From positions 676-6,383 of the forward strand of contig JAHZHM010000069.1 in assembly GCA_019420265.1 (NCBI GenBank): 5,708 nt of DNA, read 5' to 3'. How positions within the stretch are numbered: position 1 is the stretch's first letter; each line of letters starts with the position of its first letter. The notes beneath the pieces are model-generated. The model worked only from the letters and a program-made list of their open reading frames with translations. It made no database searches and was not told where the DNA came from. Shown here one piece after another: positions 1-5,481 of the stretch. This stretch comes from Clostridiales bacterium. Lineage in GTDB: Bacteria > Bacillota > Clostridia > Christensenellales > Christensenellaceae. The position numbers were made by a program, and so were the translations under genes.

Positions 1-2
1 AT

Positions 3-1202
3 GATAGAGCGGCCATGGCGCTGATCTCCGCGGCCTTTTATGGCCATCCGGCAGAAAAATTGCGCATGGTTGGCGTGACGGGCACTAGCGGCAAAACCTC
101 GACGACCTATCTGCTCAAAAGCATCTTCGAGCATGAGGGCAGCAAAGTTGGCCTGATGGGGACAATCGTCAATATTATCGGAGATCGGGTCATTCCGGCA
201 GAGCGGACGACGCCGGAAGCGCCGGATCTGCAAAAACTGCTGGCCGATATGCTGGAAGCGGGCATTGATACTGTCGTGATGGAAGTTTCCTCGCATTCGC
301 TCTATTTAAAGCGCGTCTATGGGATCCATTTCCAGGGCGCGATCTTCACGAATCTGACGCAGGATCACCTGGATTTCCACGGTGATTTTGAACACTATCG
401 GGATGCAAAGGCCATCCTGTTTGCCAATGCGCAGCATAGCGCTATCAACGCAGATGATCCCTTTGGAGAGGCCATGATCGCGGCCGCGGCTGGGCAGGTG
501 CTGACCTACGGCATCCAGAAGAAAGCCAACGTCACGGCAAAGGGAATCGAGCTCGGAAGCGCAGGCAGCCGCTTCATTATGGCAAAGGAGGGGACGCAGC
601 TCCCCATTTTGCTGCAAACACCAGGGATGTTCAGCATCTATAATGCTCTCGCGGCCATTACTGTAAGCTTTATGCTTGGGGTGGACATGATCAGCATCAA
701 ACAGGGGATAGAAGCGGTCGCGGCTGTTCCCGGGCGCTTTGAGCGGCTGGATACCCGTGGCGGGGATTACAGCATCATTTTGGATTACGCTCATAAGCCG
801 GATAGCCTGGAGAGCACGCTCAAAACAGCGCGCGGCTTCTCCAAAGGAAGGCTGGTCTGCATCTTTGGGTGCGGCGGCAACCGGGATGCCGGCAAGCGGC
901 CCATGATGGGGGAAATTGCTGAGCGGTTGGCGGATTTTGTCGTCGTTACATCGGATAATCCGCGTTTTGAACAGCCGGGCGCGATTATCGAGCAGATTCT
1001 TGCTGGGATGAAAAAAGAGAATCACATTGTCGTGGAAGATCGCCGGGCGGCAATTCACTATGCCCTGGAACATGCTCAAAAGGGGGATGTCATCATTTTG
1101 GCAGGCAAGGGGCATGAGGATTATCAGGAGATTTGCGGGCAGCATTTCCCCTTCGATGAAAAGGTGATCGTTGCTCAAATACTGGATGAACTCGGCCGGT
1201 AG
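3..1202 (+). CDS. murE: UDP-MurNAc-tripeptide synthetase MurE (meso-DAP-adding), 5' partial
   Basis: Cytoplasmic ATP-dependent ligase that adds the third stem-peptide residue to UDP-MurNAc-L-Ala-D-Glu. The frame is open to the left edge, and the ATG at position 15 lies inside the family's conserved segment (AAFYGHP) just before the P-loop, so it is not the real start; roughly 90 N-terminal residues (the UDP-binding domain) lie outside. Counting from that ATG, visible motifs are the P-loop GTSGKTST (residues 23-30), TTPE, EVSSHSL, the LTQDHLDFHG block, Lys132 in DAKAILF (position of the carbamylated, metal-binding lysine), GRFERLD, YAHKPDSLE, GCGGNRDAGKRP, DNPR (bases 954-965) and GKGHE. In this family DNPR marks meso-diaminopimelate specificity, whereas lysine-adding enzymes differ there. 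The P-loop has Ser in place of the more usual Asn. The C-terminus looks complete. It probably belongs to an upstream transcription unit that ends near the repeats after its stop. Confidence 0.96.
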   Translation, partial: DRAAMALISAAFYGHPAEKLRMVGVTGTSGKTSTTYLLKSIFEHEGSKVGLMGTIVNIIGDRVIPAERTTPEAPDLQKLLADMLEAGIDTVVMEVSSHSLYLKRVYGIHFQGAIFTNLTQDHLDFHGDFEHYRDAKAILFANAQHSAINADDPFGEAMIAAAAGQVLTYGIQKKANVTAKGIELGSAGSRFIMAKEGTQLPILLQTPGMFSIYNALAAITVSFMLGVDMISIKQGIEAVAAVPGRFERLDTRGGDYSIILDYAHKPDSLESTLKTARGFSKGRLVCIFGCGGNRDAGKRPMMGEIAERLADFVVVTSDNPRFEQPGAIIEQILAGMKKENHIVVEDRRAAIHYALEHAQKGDVIILAGKGHEDYQEICGQHFPFDEKVIVAQILDELGR

Positions 1203-1210
1203 CCGCGCAG

Positions 1211-1239
1211 TTGAACTCCTGCCAGAAACAAGGTATAAT
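1211..1239 (+). promoter_or_regulatory. Sigma70-type promoter downstream of murE
   Basis: TTGAAC at 1211-1216 (four of six consensus bases), a 17-bp spacer and a perfect TATAAT at 1234-1239. Transcription would start near 1245-1247, about 45 bp after the murE stop. It could drive mraY-murD-ftsW with a leader of about 430 nt, or only a short RNA ending in the hairpins that follow. The -10 box is part of the 100-bp repeat, while the -35 lies outside it, so only the first copy has this full promoter. One caution: the same A/T-rich bases would form the U-tract of a terminator read on the minus strand. Confidence 0.55.
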
Positions 1240-1331
1240 AAACGCACGGCCTAAACGGAAGTGCATAGCCCTTCCGAGGCCTGAGCGTTTCTTGACGGCT
1301 GCCGTCGCCGCACGATGCGCGCCGCCGACAT
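1232..1331 (+). repeat. Tandem 100-bp structured element, copy 1
   Basis: This copy begins with GGTATAATAAACGCACGGCC and is repeated exactly 100 bp downstream. By eye, 80 of the first 93 aligned bases match without gaps; ten of the 13 mismatches lie at the tip of the main hairpin. Three hairpins can form. The main one pairs AACGC (1241-1245), GGCCT (1248-1252) and CGGAAG (1256-1261) with CTTCCG (1271-1276), AGGCC (1277-1281) and GCGTT (1285-1289). The second is GACGG-CTG-CCGTC (1294-1306) and the third CGCA-CGA-TGCG (1309-1319). No convincing open reading frame runs through it. It could be a duplicated small RNA, a terminator array or a MITE/REP-like element. I do not recognise the family. 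Confidence 0.85.
1241..1293 (+). terminator. Terminator-like hairpin in repeat copy 1
   Basis: A 16-bp interrupted stem (5+5+6 bp, with a 2/3-nt internal loop and an AAA bulge) and a 9-nt loop, followed by GTTTCTT. The U-tract is interrupted by a C, so termination would be weaker than in copy 2. It lies about 40 bp after the murE stop and could end the upstream murE transcript. Upstream of the stem, TATAATAA would be an A/U-rich tail on the opposite strand, so the structure could act in both directions. Confidence 0.45.
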
Positions 1332-1339
1332 GGTATAAT
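1331..1339 (+). promoter_or_regulatory. Extended -10 element at the junction of the two repeats
   Basis: TGGTATAAT is a full extended -10 (TGnTATAAT) formed where copy 1 ends and copy 2 begins. No recognisable -35 stands at 16-18 bp; TTGACG at 1292-1297 is much too far away (36 bp). It could be a weak second start site or simply the repeated sequence. Confidence 0.3.
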
Positions 1340-1429
1340 AAACGCACGGCCTAAAATGGAAGGGAGCAGCCTTCCGAGGCCTGAGCGTTTTTTGACGGCT
1401 ACCGTCGCCGCACGATGTGCGCCGATTAT
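1332..1429 (+). repeat. Tandem 100-bp structured element, copy 2
   Basis: Second copy, directly abutting the first. The outer arms of the main hairpin are identical to copy 1. The tip differs in sequence but still pairs: GGAAGG (1358-1363) with CCTTCC (1370-1375), plus a T-G wobble below. The second hairpin is GACGG-CTA-CCGTC (1394-1406), changed only in its loop. The third is CGCA-CGA-TGTG (1409-1419), where one G-C pair becomes G-U. The copy ends at GATTAT and is followed by GGTATCTAG (from 1430), which resembles the first bases of a third copy, so the array may once have been longer or be cut off there. Confidence 0.85.
1341..1393 (+). terminator. Terminator-like hairpin with T6 tract in repeat copy 2
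   Basis: Same architecture as the copy 1 hairpin, with a 7-bp tip stem (one wobble), a 6-nt loop (GAGCAG) and an uninterrupted run of six Ts at 1388-1393 right after GCG. This is the better of the two candidate intrinsic terminators in the array. If it works, transcription started at 1245-1247 would yield an RNA of about 145 nt, and mraY expression would depend on read-through or on a further promoter. Confidence 0.5.
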
Positions 1430-1654
1430 GGTATCTAGCCATTAGCAGAAACAGAAGCCCGGATGCTCAGGAGTTCCCGGGCGATGGCTCTGTTTTGCCA
1501 TACCAGGCAGGAAGCAAATGCTCGGCTTGCCTTTGCACAGTACCGTGGCTGGCAGTGGCCGGGGCAAAATGAAAACTTCGGCTGCTTTGCGGAAGTTTTA
1601 TGATGGGATGCGTTTGGCTCTTCTGTATCCCAGCATCGTGCCGAGAAAATCGTC
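1430..1654 (+). other. Hairpin-rich untranslated stretch before mraY
   Basis: No convincing gene here. Three inverted repeats are visible. (1) AAACAG-a-AGCC (1449-1459) pairs with GGCT-CTGTTT (1486-1495), a 10-bp stem with one bulged A, extended by GC/GC at 1445-1446 and 1497-1498; GCCCGG (1457-1462) with CCGGGC (1477-1482) is a competing inner stem. (2) AGGC and AAGC (1505-1515) pair with GCTT and GCCT (1525-1532). (3) AAAACTTC (1572-1579) pairs perfectly with GAAGTTTT (1592-1599), and competes with GCAAA (1564-1568) pairing to TTTGC (1586-1590). None has a strong U-tract. Overlapping alternative stems would suit an attenuating leader, but this is inference. A TATGAT at 1599-1604 lacks a -35. 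Confidence 0.4.
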
Positions 1655-1665
1655 AGAAGAAGAGG
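1655..1665 (+). promoter_or_regulatory. Ribosome binding site deciding the mraY start
   Basis: A purine run, AGAAGAAGAGG, ending in GAGG at 1662-1665. It is one base from the ATG at 1667, too close to serve it, but 10 nt from the ATG at 1676. That spacing favours the second ATG as the mraY start. Confidence 0.55.
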
Positions 1666-1675
1666 TATGTTTCAG

Positions 1676-2650
1676 ATGCATCAAGTCATATTTGCCGTTT
1701 TGATCGGGTTTGTAGCCGCACTGGGCTGCGGCCATTTCCTGATCCCCGTGCTGCAAAAGCTGAAGGCAGGGCAATCCATTCGGGAAGATGGCCCGCAGAG
1801 CCATTTAAAAAAGGCAGGGACGCCAACCATGGGCGGGATTTTCATCACGCTCGGGGTTTTGGTGGCGGCAGCTTTCTTTTTGGCAGAGACGGGAGACTAC
1901 CTGTGGTTTGCCGTCATTGGTTCCACAGCCTTTGGCCTCATCGGCTTTATCGACGATCTGATCAAAGTGCTCAAGCACCGCTCGCTGGGGCTGCGCCCAT
2001 ATCAGAAGATTGTCGCGCAGGTTGTATTTGCGGCGCTGGTTGCTGTCTACGCATATAAGAACCCTGCCATTGGATCCAAATTATATGTCCCGATTCTGGA
2101 TACTTACTGGGATCTGGGGCTTTGGTATATTCCGTTTACTATGTTTGCTATTATCGCCATGACCAACAGCGTCAACCTGACGGATGGCCTGGATGGCCTG
2201 GCGGGAAGCGTAACTCTGGCCAATGCCGCGACGTTTACGCTCATCTTCCTGCCGCTGCTGGGCCAGAATGTCTGGGGAGAGGATATGGCGATTTTTGCCG
2301 CCGCGCTCACCGGTGCTATCTTAGGCTTTTTGCGCTATAATGCGTTTCCGGCAAAAGTCTTTATGGGGGATGTCGGCTCCTTTTTCCTGGGCGGCGCGCT
2401 GACTATGATGGGCATTGTCTCCAGGCTTCAGCTGCTGCTGCCGATCATGGGCATTATGTATGTCGTCTCCAGCGTTTCCTGCATTTTGCAGGTGGGCAGC
2501 TATAAGCTGCGGGGCGGCAAGCGCATCTTCAAAATGGCACCGCTGCACCATCATTTTGAGCTTTCCGGCGTACACGAGACCAAGATCGTCTGTGTCTACG
2601 CGATTATTACGGTTGTCTTTTGTCTGCTGACGCTGCTCATGGTCAGCTAA
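1676..2650 (+). CDS. mraY: Phospho-N-acetylmuramoyl-pentapeptide transferase MraY
   Basis: Integral membrane enzyme that transfers phospho-MurNAc-pentapeptide from UDP to undecaprenyl phosphate, making lipid I on the cytoplasmic face. From the ATG at 1676 it has 324 residues, the usual length; the in-frame ATG at 1667 would add three residues but sits right against the Shine-Dalgarno. Family signatures: GQSIREDGPQSHLKKAGTPT near residue 32, the catalytic GFIDDLIK with Asp93-Asp94, NSVNLTDGLDGL with Asp170, FMGDVGSFFLGG with Asp232, and the LHHHFE triplet at residues 291-293. About ten hydrophobic segments span the protein, with the conserved motifs in cytoplasmic loops. It is preceded by an unusually long gap holding tandem repeats instead of murF, and is followed by murD after 74 bp. 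Probably the first gene of a mraY-murD-ftsW unit. Confidence 0.97.
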   Translation: MHQVIFAVLIGFVAALGCGHFLIPVLQKLKAGQSIREDGPQSHLKKAGTPTMGGIFITLGVLVAAAFFLAETGDYLWFAVIGSTAFGLIGFIDDLIKVLKHRSLGLRPYQKIVAQVVFAALVAVYAYKNPAIGSKLYVPILDTYWDLGLWYIPFTMFAIIAMTNSVNLTDGLDGLAGSVTLANAATFTLIFLPLLGQNVWGEDMAIFAAALTGAILGFLRYNAFPAKVFMGDVGSFFLGGALTMMGIVSRLQLLLPIMGIMYVVSSVSCILQVGSYKLRGGKRIFKMAPLHHHFELSGVHETKIVCVYAIITVVFCLLTLLMVS

Positions 2651-2687
2651 TTTTGCATATTCGGTTTAAATTGAAAAAGTTTGCTTG

Positions 2688-2716
2688 CGCGGCCTGCCCG
2701 GAGCGCCGCGGGGGAG
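2688..2716 (+). promoter_or_regulatory. GC hairpin abutting the murD Shine-Dalgarno
   Basis: CGCGGC (2688-2693) can pair with GCCGCG (2705-2710) around an 11-nt loop. The ribosome binding site GGGGAG (2711-2716) starts at the very next base and lies 8 nt before the murD ATG. A stem ending exactly at the Shine-Dalgarno could affect ribosome access, but it may be chance in a GC-rich spacer. The Shine-Dalgarno itself is well supported and fixes the murD start at 2725. Confidence 0.5.
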
Positions 2717-2724
2717 TATGGAGC

Positions 2725-4083
2725 ATGATAGAAGTTTCGAATCAAAAAGTGATGGTAGTGGGCATGGCCAAAAGTGGCTTTTCGGCGGCGCGTTTGCTGC
2801 TCAAGCTGGGGGCACGCGTTTTGCTTTACGATCAAAAAAAAGCCGACGCTTTTGATGGCATTCAGGCTCTTTTTGATGCCGGCGCGGAAAATCGGTTGGG
2901 TGAAGACCCGGCCAGCGTCGCCTCGGAAGCAGACATGCTGGTTTTGAGCCCGGGTGTGCCCGTCAAACAGCCCTTTATCGAACAGGCAGAGAAGCAGGGC
3001 AAGCCCGTTATTTCGGAAATTGAGCTGGGCTATCGAACGGCTCAGGCGGATTTTGTCTGCATCAGCGGAACAAACGGCAAAACCACGACTACCGCGCTCA
3101 CCGGTCAGATTTTCTCGGATGCTGGCCGTAGCACCTACACGCTGGGCAACATCGGCATTCCCATCTGCGATCGCTCGCTGGAGACAAAGCCGGGGGATGT
3201 GATCGTGGCGGAGGTCGCCGCGCTGCAGCTGGAGACCATCGATCAGTTCCATCCCAAAGCAGCTGCGCTTTTGAATATCACGGAAGACCATCTAAACCGC
3301 TTCGGGACGATGGAATACTATGGCGACTGCAAGATGCGCGAATTTGAGAACCAGACGCAGGAAGATTTCGCCGTGATGAACCTGGATGATCCGCTGACGG
3401 CTGCGCGCATCCCGGAGCTGCATAGCCATGTGCTGCTCTTCAGCAGAAAGCAGGAAGTCGCAGAAGGCGCATATTTAAAAAACGGAAGCATAGTATTTAG
3501 AATGAATGGGCAGGAGCAGAAAATTTGCCCGGCGGCAGATGTGCGCATTCCCGGCCCGCATAACCTGGAGAATGCCCTGGCTGCTGTGTGCCTTGCCATG
3601 TGCATGGGCATCGCGCCGCAGTCTATCGCGCATACGCTGCGCACATTCCCGGGCGTGGAGCATCGCATCGAGTTCGTGCGGGAAGTGGATGGTGTGCGCT
3701 ATATCAACGATTCCAAGGGCACCAACCCAGATTCCACCATCAAGGCGATCCAGACCATGACGACGCCAACTGTCCTCATTCTGGGCGGCTACGATAAGCA
3801 AAACACCTTCGACGAGATGTTTGCGGCGTTTACAGAAAATATCGTTGGCATCGTGGTGCTGGGGGCGACCAAGCAGAAGATTTTGAAGGCCGCAGAGGAT
3901 GCCGGCTATGCCGCCGTCCACACGGCAGAGAGCTTCGAGCAGGCGGTGCTTCTGGCGCGGGAGATTGCGCCCAAGGGCGGATGCGTGCTGCTCTCGCCGG
4001 CATGTGCCAGCTGGGATATGTTCGATAATTTTGAGCAGCGCGGCGAAGTGTTCAAGCAAATTGTTCATGGCTTTAAGGAGTAA
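2725..4083 (+). CDS. murD: UDP-MurNAc-L-alanine:D-glutamate ligase MurD
   Basis: Cytoplasmic Mur ligase adding D-glutamate to UDP-MurNAc-L-Ala with ATP. The start at 2725 gives 452 residues, normal for the family, with GGGGAG 8 nt upstream. The open frame reaches back to an ATG at 2620 inside mraY, but those 35 residues do not look like MurD. In order: the N-terminal Rossmann-type UDP-binding domain (VVGMAKSGFSAARLL, about residues 9-23); the ATPase domain with P-loop GTNGKTTTT (115-123, Lys119), GNIG, NITEDHLNRFG with His189, and Lys203 in CKMREFEN at the expected position of the carbamylated lysine; GPHNLENALAA; GVEHRIEFV; then the C-terminal domain with NDSKGTNPDST, LGGYDKQ and LSPACASWDMFDNFEQRG. 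One deviation: EVAALQLE (163-170) where EVSSFQLE is usual. Its last codons carry the ftsW ribosome binding site. Confidence 0.97.
   Translation: MIEVSNQKVMVVGMAKSGFSAARLLLKLGARVLLYDQKKADAFDGIQALFDAGAENRLGEDPASVASEADMLVLSPGVPVKQPFIEQAEKQGKPVISEIELGYRTAQADFVCISGTNGKTTTTALTGQIFSDAGRSTYTLGNIGIPICDRSLETKPGDVIVAEVAALQLETIDQFHPKAAALLNITEDHLNRFGTMEYYGDCKMREFENQTQEDFAVMNLDDPLTAARIPELHSHVLLFSRKQEVAEGAYLKNGSIVFRMNGQEQKICPAADVRIPGPHNLENALAAVCLAMCMGIAPQSIAHTLRTFPGVEHRIEFVREVDGVRYINDSKGTNPDSTIKAIQTMTTPTVLILGGYDKQNTFDEMFAAFTENIVGIVVLGATKQKILKAAEDAGYAAVHTAESFEQAVLLAREIAPKGGCVLLSPACASWDMFDNFEQRGEVFKQIVHGFKE
4075..4080 (+). promoter_or_regulatory. Ribosome binding site supporting a TTG start for ftsW
   Basis: AAGGAG forms the last two sense codons of murD and sits 8 nt before TTG at 4089. 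The next in-frame candidates, GTG 4101 and ATG 4110, are 20 and 29 nt away. The arrangement favours TTG initiation coupled to the end of murD translation. Confidence 0.7.
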
Positions 4084-4088
4084 GCAAA

Positions 4089-5348
4089 TTGAGTGATAAT
4101 GTGATTCCCATGCGTGGCCGGGGGCAGGCGCCTCAGAAAACGCAAAGAAAGCGCAAAGTGCGCTATAAACAGACATTCGATTATACGATGATCGTCTCTC
4201 TGGTGCTTTTGCTCTGCATCGGCCTGGTGATGGTCTATTCTTCCAGCTATTATGTCGCAGAAGTGAGCGGGGAATCCAGCGCCTATTATTTTCTCAAGCA
4301 GTTTATCTGCGTCGCAATCGGGGCGCTGCTCATGCTGTTTTTCATGTTCTTCGATTACCACTATTTTCTGGAACTGCCTTATCAAAAATATAAATGGCTG
4401 ACCCCGATTAAATGGATCAAACCCTACTGGGCGATTCTGGTTTTTGGCGTCATCACACTGGCGCTGGTTTTTGTGCCGGGCATTGGCGTGAATATCAATG
4501 GCTCCAGGCGGTGGATCAATGTGGGCATCAGTATTCAGCCTTCCGAGATTATGAAAGTTGCGCTGATTATCTTCATTTCCTGCTCAATCGGGAAACGGCC
4601 TCAAAAGATGCAGTCTTTTGTGCATGGCCTGCTGCTGTTTTTGGCAATTCTGCTGGTTGTCTGCGCGATTATCTATAAGCAGCCGAACTTTTCGGCTATC
4701 ATGTGCATTGTGGCGCTGGTAATGTGCATGATGTATGTGGGCGGCGCAAAACTCACGCATCTCGGGGCGGTCATCGGCGTGATAGGCATTGCCGCGGTGA
4801 TTTTGGTGACGCAGGCTGATTATCGCGCGGATCGCTTGGATGCCTTTAAAGATCCGATGTCCAGCTGGCAGGTCAAGCAATCGCTGTATTCCTTTGGTGC
4901 CGGCGGCTTCTTCGGCCGCGGCCTGGGCAATAGTATGCAGAAAATGCTGTATTTGCCCTATCGGGAATCCGATTTTATCTTTGCTATCATTGCGGAAGAG
5001 CTTGGGTTTGTGGGGTGCCTGGTCATTCTGGCACTGTTTGCCATTCTCATTTGGCGGGGAATCGTGGCGGCAATGCGCGCAAGGGATCTGACGGGCATGC
5101 TTTTGGCAACGGGAGCCGTTGCGATGATCGCGATTCAGGTTGTCTTAAATATCGGCGTCAACACCTCACTTTTGCCGGCAACAGGCGTCGTCTTGCCCTT
5201 TATCAGCTATGGCGGCTCGGGTATTTTGATGTTTATGAGCATGGTAGGTGTTGCGCTCAATGTCTCAAGGCAGGGCCATGCCAATGTTCCGGCCAAAAAA
5301 GCGGGCATTGCGCCGCGCAAGAAGGAAGAGGGAACCGCTGGCAAGTGA
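4089..5348 (+). CDS. ftsW: SEDS-family peptidoglycan glycosyltransferase FtsW/SpoVE
   Basis: Polytopic membrane enzyme that polymerises lipid II into glycan strands with a partner class B penicillin-binding protein, at the division septum (FtsW) or during sporulation (SpoVE). It has 419 residues from the TTG start: a basic cytoplasmic N-terminus (KTQRKRKVRYK), about ten hydrophobic segments starting near residue 33, and a basic tail rich in Lys, Arg and Glu. Signatures are GLVMVYSSS, NGSRRWINVG (137-146), QPSEIMK (150-156), the large extracellular loop with SLYSFGAGGFFGRGLGNS, YRESDFIFAIIAEELGF with Asp295 at the position of the catalytic aspartate (E. coli FtsW Asp297), and PFISYGGSG (about 370-378). 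Position beside mraY and murD favours FtsW/SpoVE over RodA; sequence alone cannot separate FtsW from SpoVE here. It begins 5 nt after the murD stop. murG, its usual next neighbour, is replaced by a terminator. Confidence 0.94.
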   Translation: MSDNVIPMRGRGQAPQKTQRKRKVRYKQTFDYTMIVSLVLLLCIGLVMVYSSSYYVAEVSGESSAYYFLKQFICVAIGALLMLFFMFFDYHYFLELPYQKYKWLTPIKWIKPYWAILVFGVITLALVFVPGIGVNINGSRRWINVGISIQPSEIMKVALIIFISCSIGKRPQKMQSFVHGLLLFLAILLVVCAIIYKQPNFSAIMCIVALVMCMMYVGGAKLTHLGAVIGVIGIAAVILVTQADYRADRLDAFKDPMSSWQVKQSLYSFGAGGFFGRGLGNSMQKMLYLPYRESDFIFAIIAEELGFVGCLVILALFAILIWRGIVAAMRARDLTGMLLATGAVAMIAIQVVLNIGVNTSLLPATGVVLPFISYGGSGILMFMSMVGVALNVSRQGHANVPAKKAGIAPRKKEEGTAGK

Positions 5349-5362
5349 GGAGCGGTAAAGAG

Positions 5363-5405
5363 AAGAGCGCTGGAAGGACAAACGCCGCCAGTGCTCTTTT
5401 ATTTT
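5363..5405 (+). terminator. Intrinsic terminator after ftsW
   Basis: AAGAGCGCTGG (5363-5373) pairs with CCAGTGCTCTT (5388-5398), 11 bp with one G-U pair and a 14-nt loop, followed by TTATTTT, so the 3' side reads CTCTTTTATTTT. It lies 14 bp after the ftsW stop and closes the mur-ftsW transcription unit. It is the best terminator in the window. Confidence 0.88.
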
Positions 5406-5433
5406 GCGCAAAAGTGGAGGGTACAAATTTCGC

Positions 5434-5462
5434 TGTTCAGGAGTAGAAAAATCTGCTATAAT
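5434..5462 (+). promoter_or_regulatory. Extended -10 promoter of tgt
   Basis: TGCTATAAT at 5454-5462 is a perfect extended -10 (TGnTATAAT). A weak -35 (TGTTCA, three of six) lies 17 bp upstream at 5434-5439, as is common for extended -10 promoters. Transcription would start near 5468-5470, leaving a leader of about 28 nt. It lies after the ftsW terminator, so tgt is probably transcribed independently of the mur genes. Confidence 0.7.
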
Positions 5463-5481
5463 AAGGCGAACTAGTTAGTAG

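Noticed and set aside
306..1247. A 313-codon minus-strand open frame across murE
   Set aside because: It is antisense to a clearly conserved murE, has no recognisable domain and arises from codon bias.
1232..1429. CRISPR array or tRNA gene
   Set aside because: Two adjoining 100-bp units with no unique spacers are not a CRISPR array, and there is no cloverleaf or tRNA T-arm sequence.
1093..1442. Two minus-strand open frames of 84 and 63 codons over the repeats
   Set aside because: Their similar peptides come from the 100-bp duplication; no family is recognisable and the hairpins explain the sequence better.
1518..1703. A 61-codon open frame before mraY, containing GSGRGKMKT, which recalls the GSRGMKME tail of MurF
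   Set aside because: Only about eight residues resemble MurF, the flanking residues do not, no good ribosome binding site precedes it, and its end overlaps the mraY start. A decayed murF remnant is possible but not supported.
2651..2687. Possible promoter between mraY and murD (TTGCAT at 2653, TTGAAA at 2671)
   Set aside because: No acceptable -10 box stands at 16-18 bp from either, so murD is better explained by read-through from mraY.
2620..2724. Upstream ATG extending murD by 35 residues into mraY
   Set aside because: The extra residues do not match the MurD N-terminus, while ATG 2725 has a well-spaced GGGGAG and gives the normal family length.
2647..4176. Long minus-strand open frames across murD (214 and 233 codons)
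   Set aside because: They are shadows of the murD frame without conserved motifs or ribosome binding sites.
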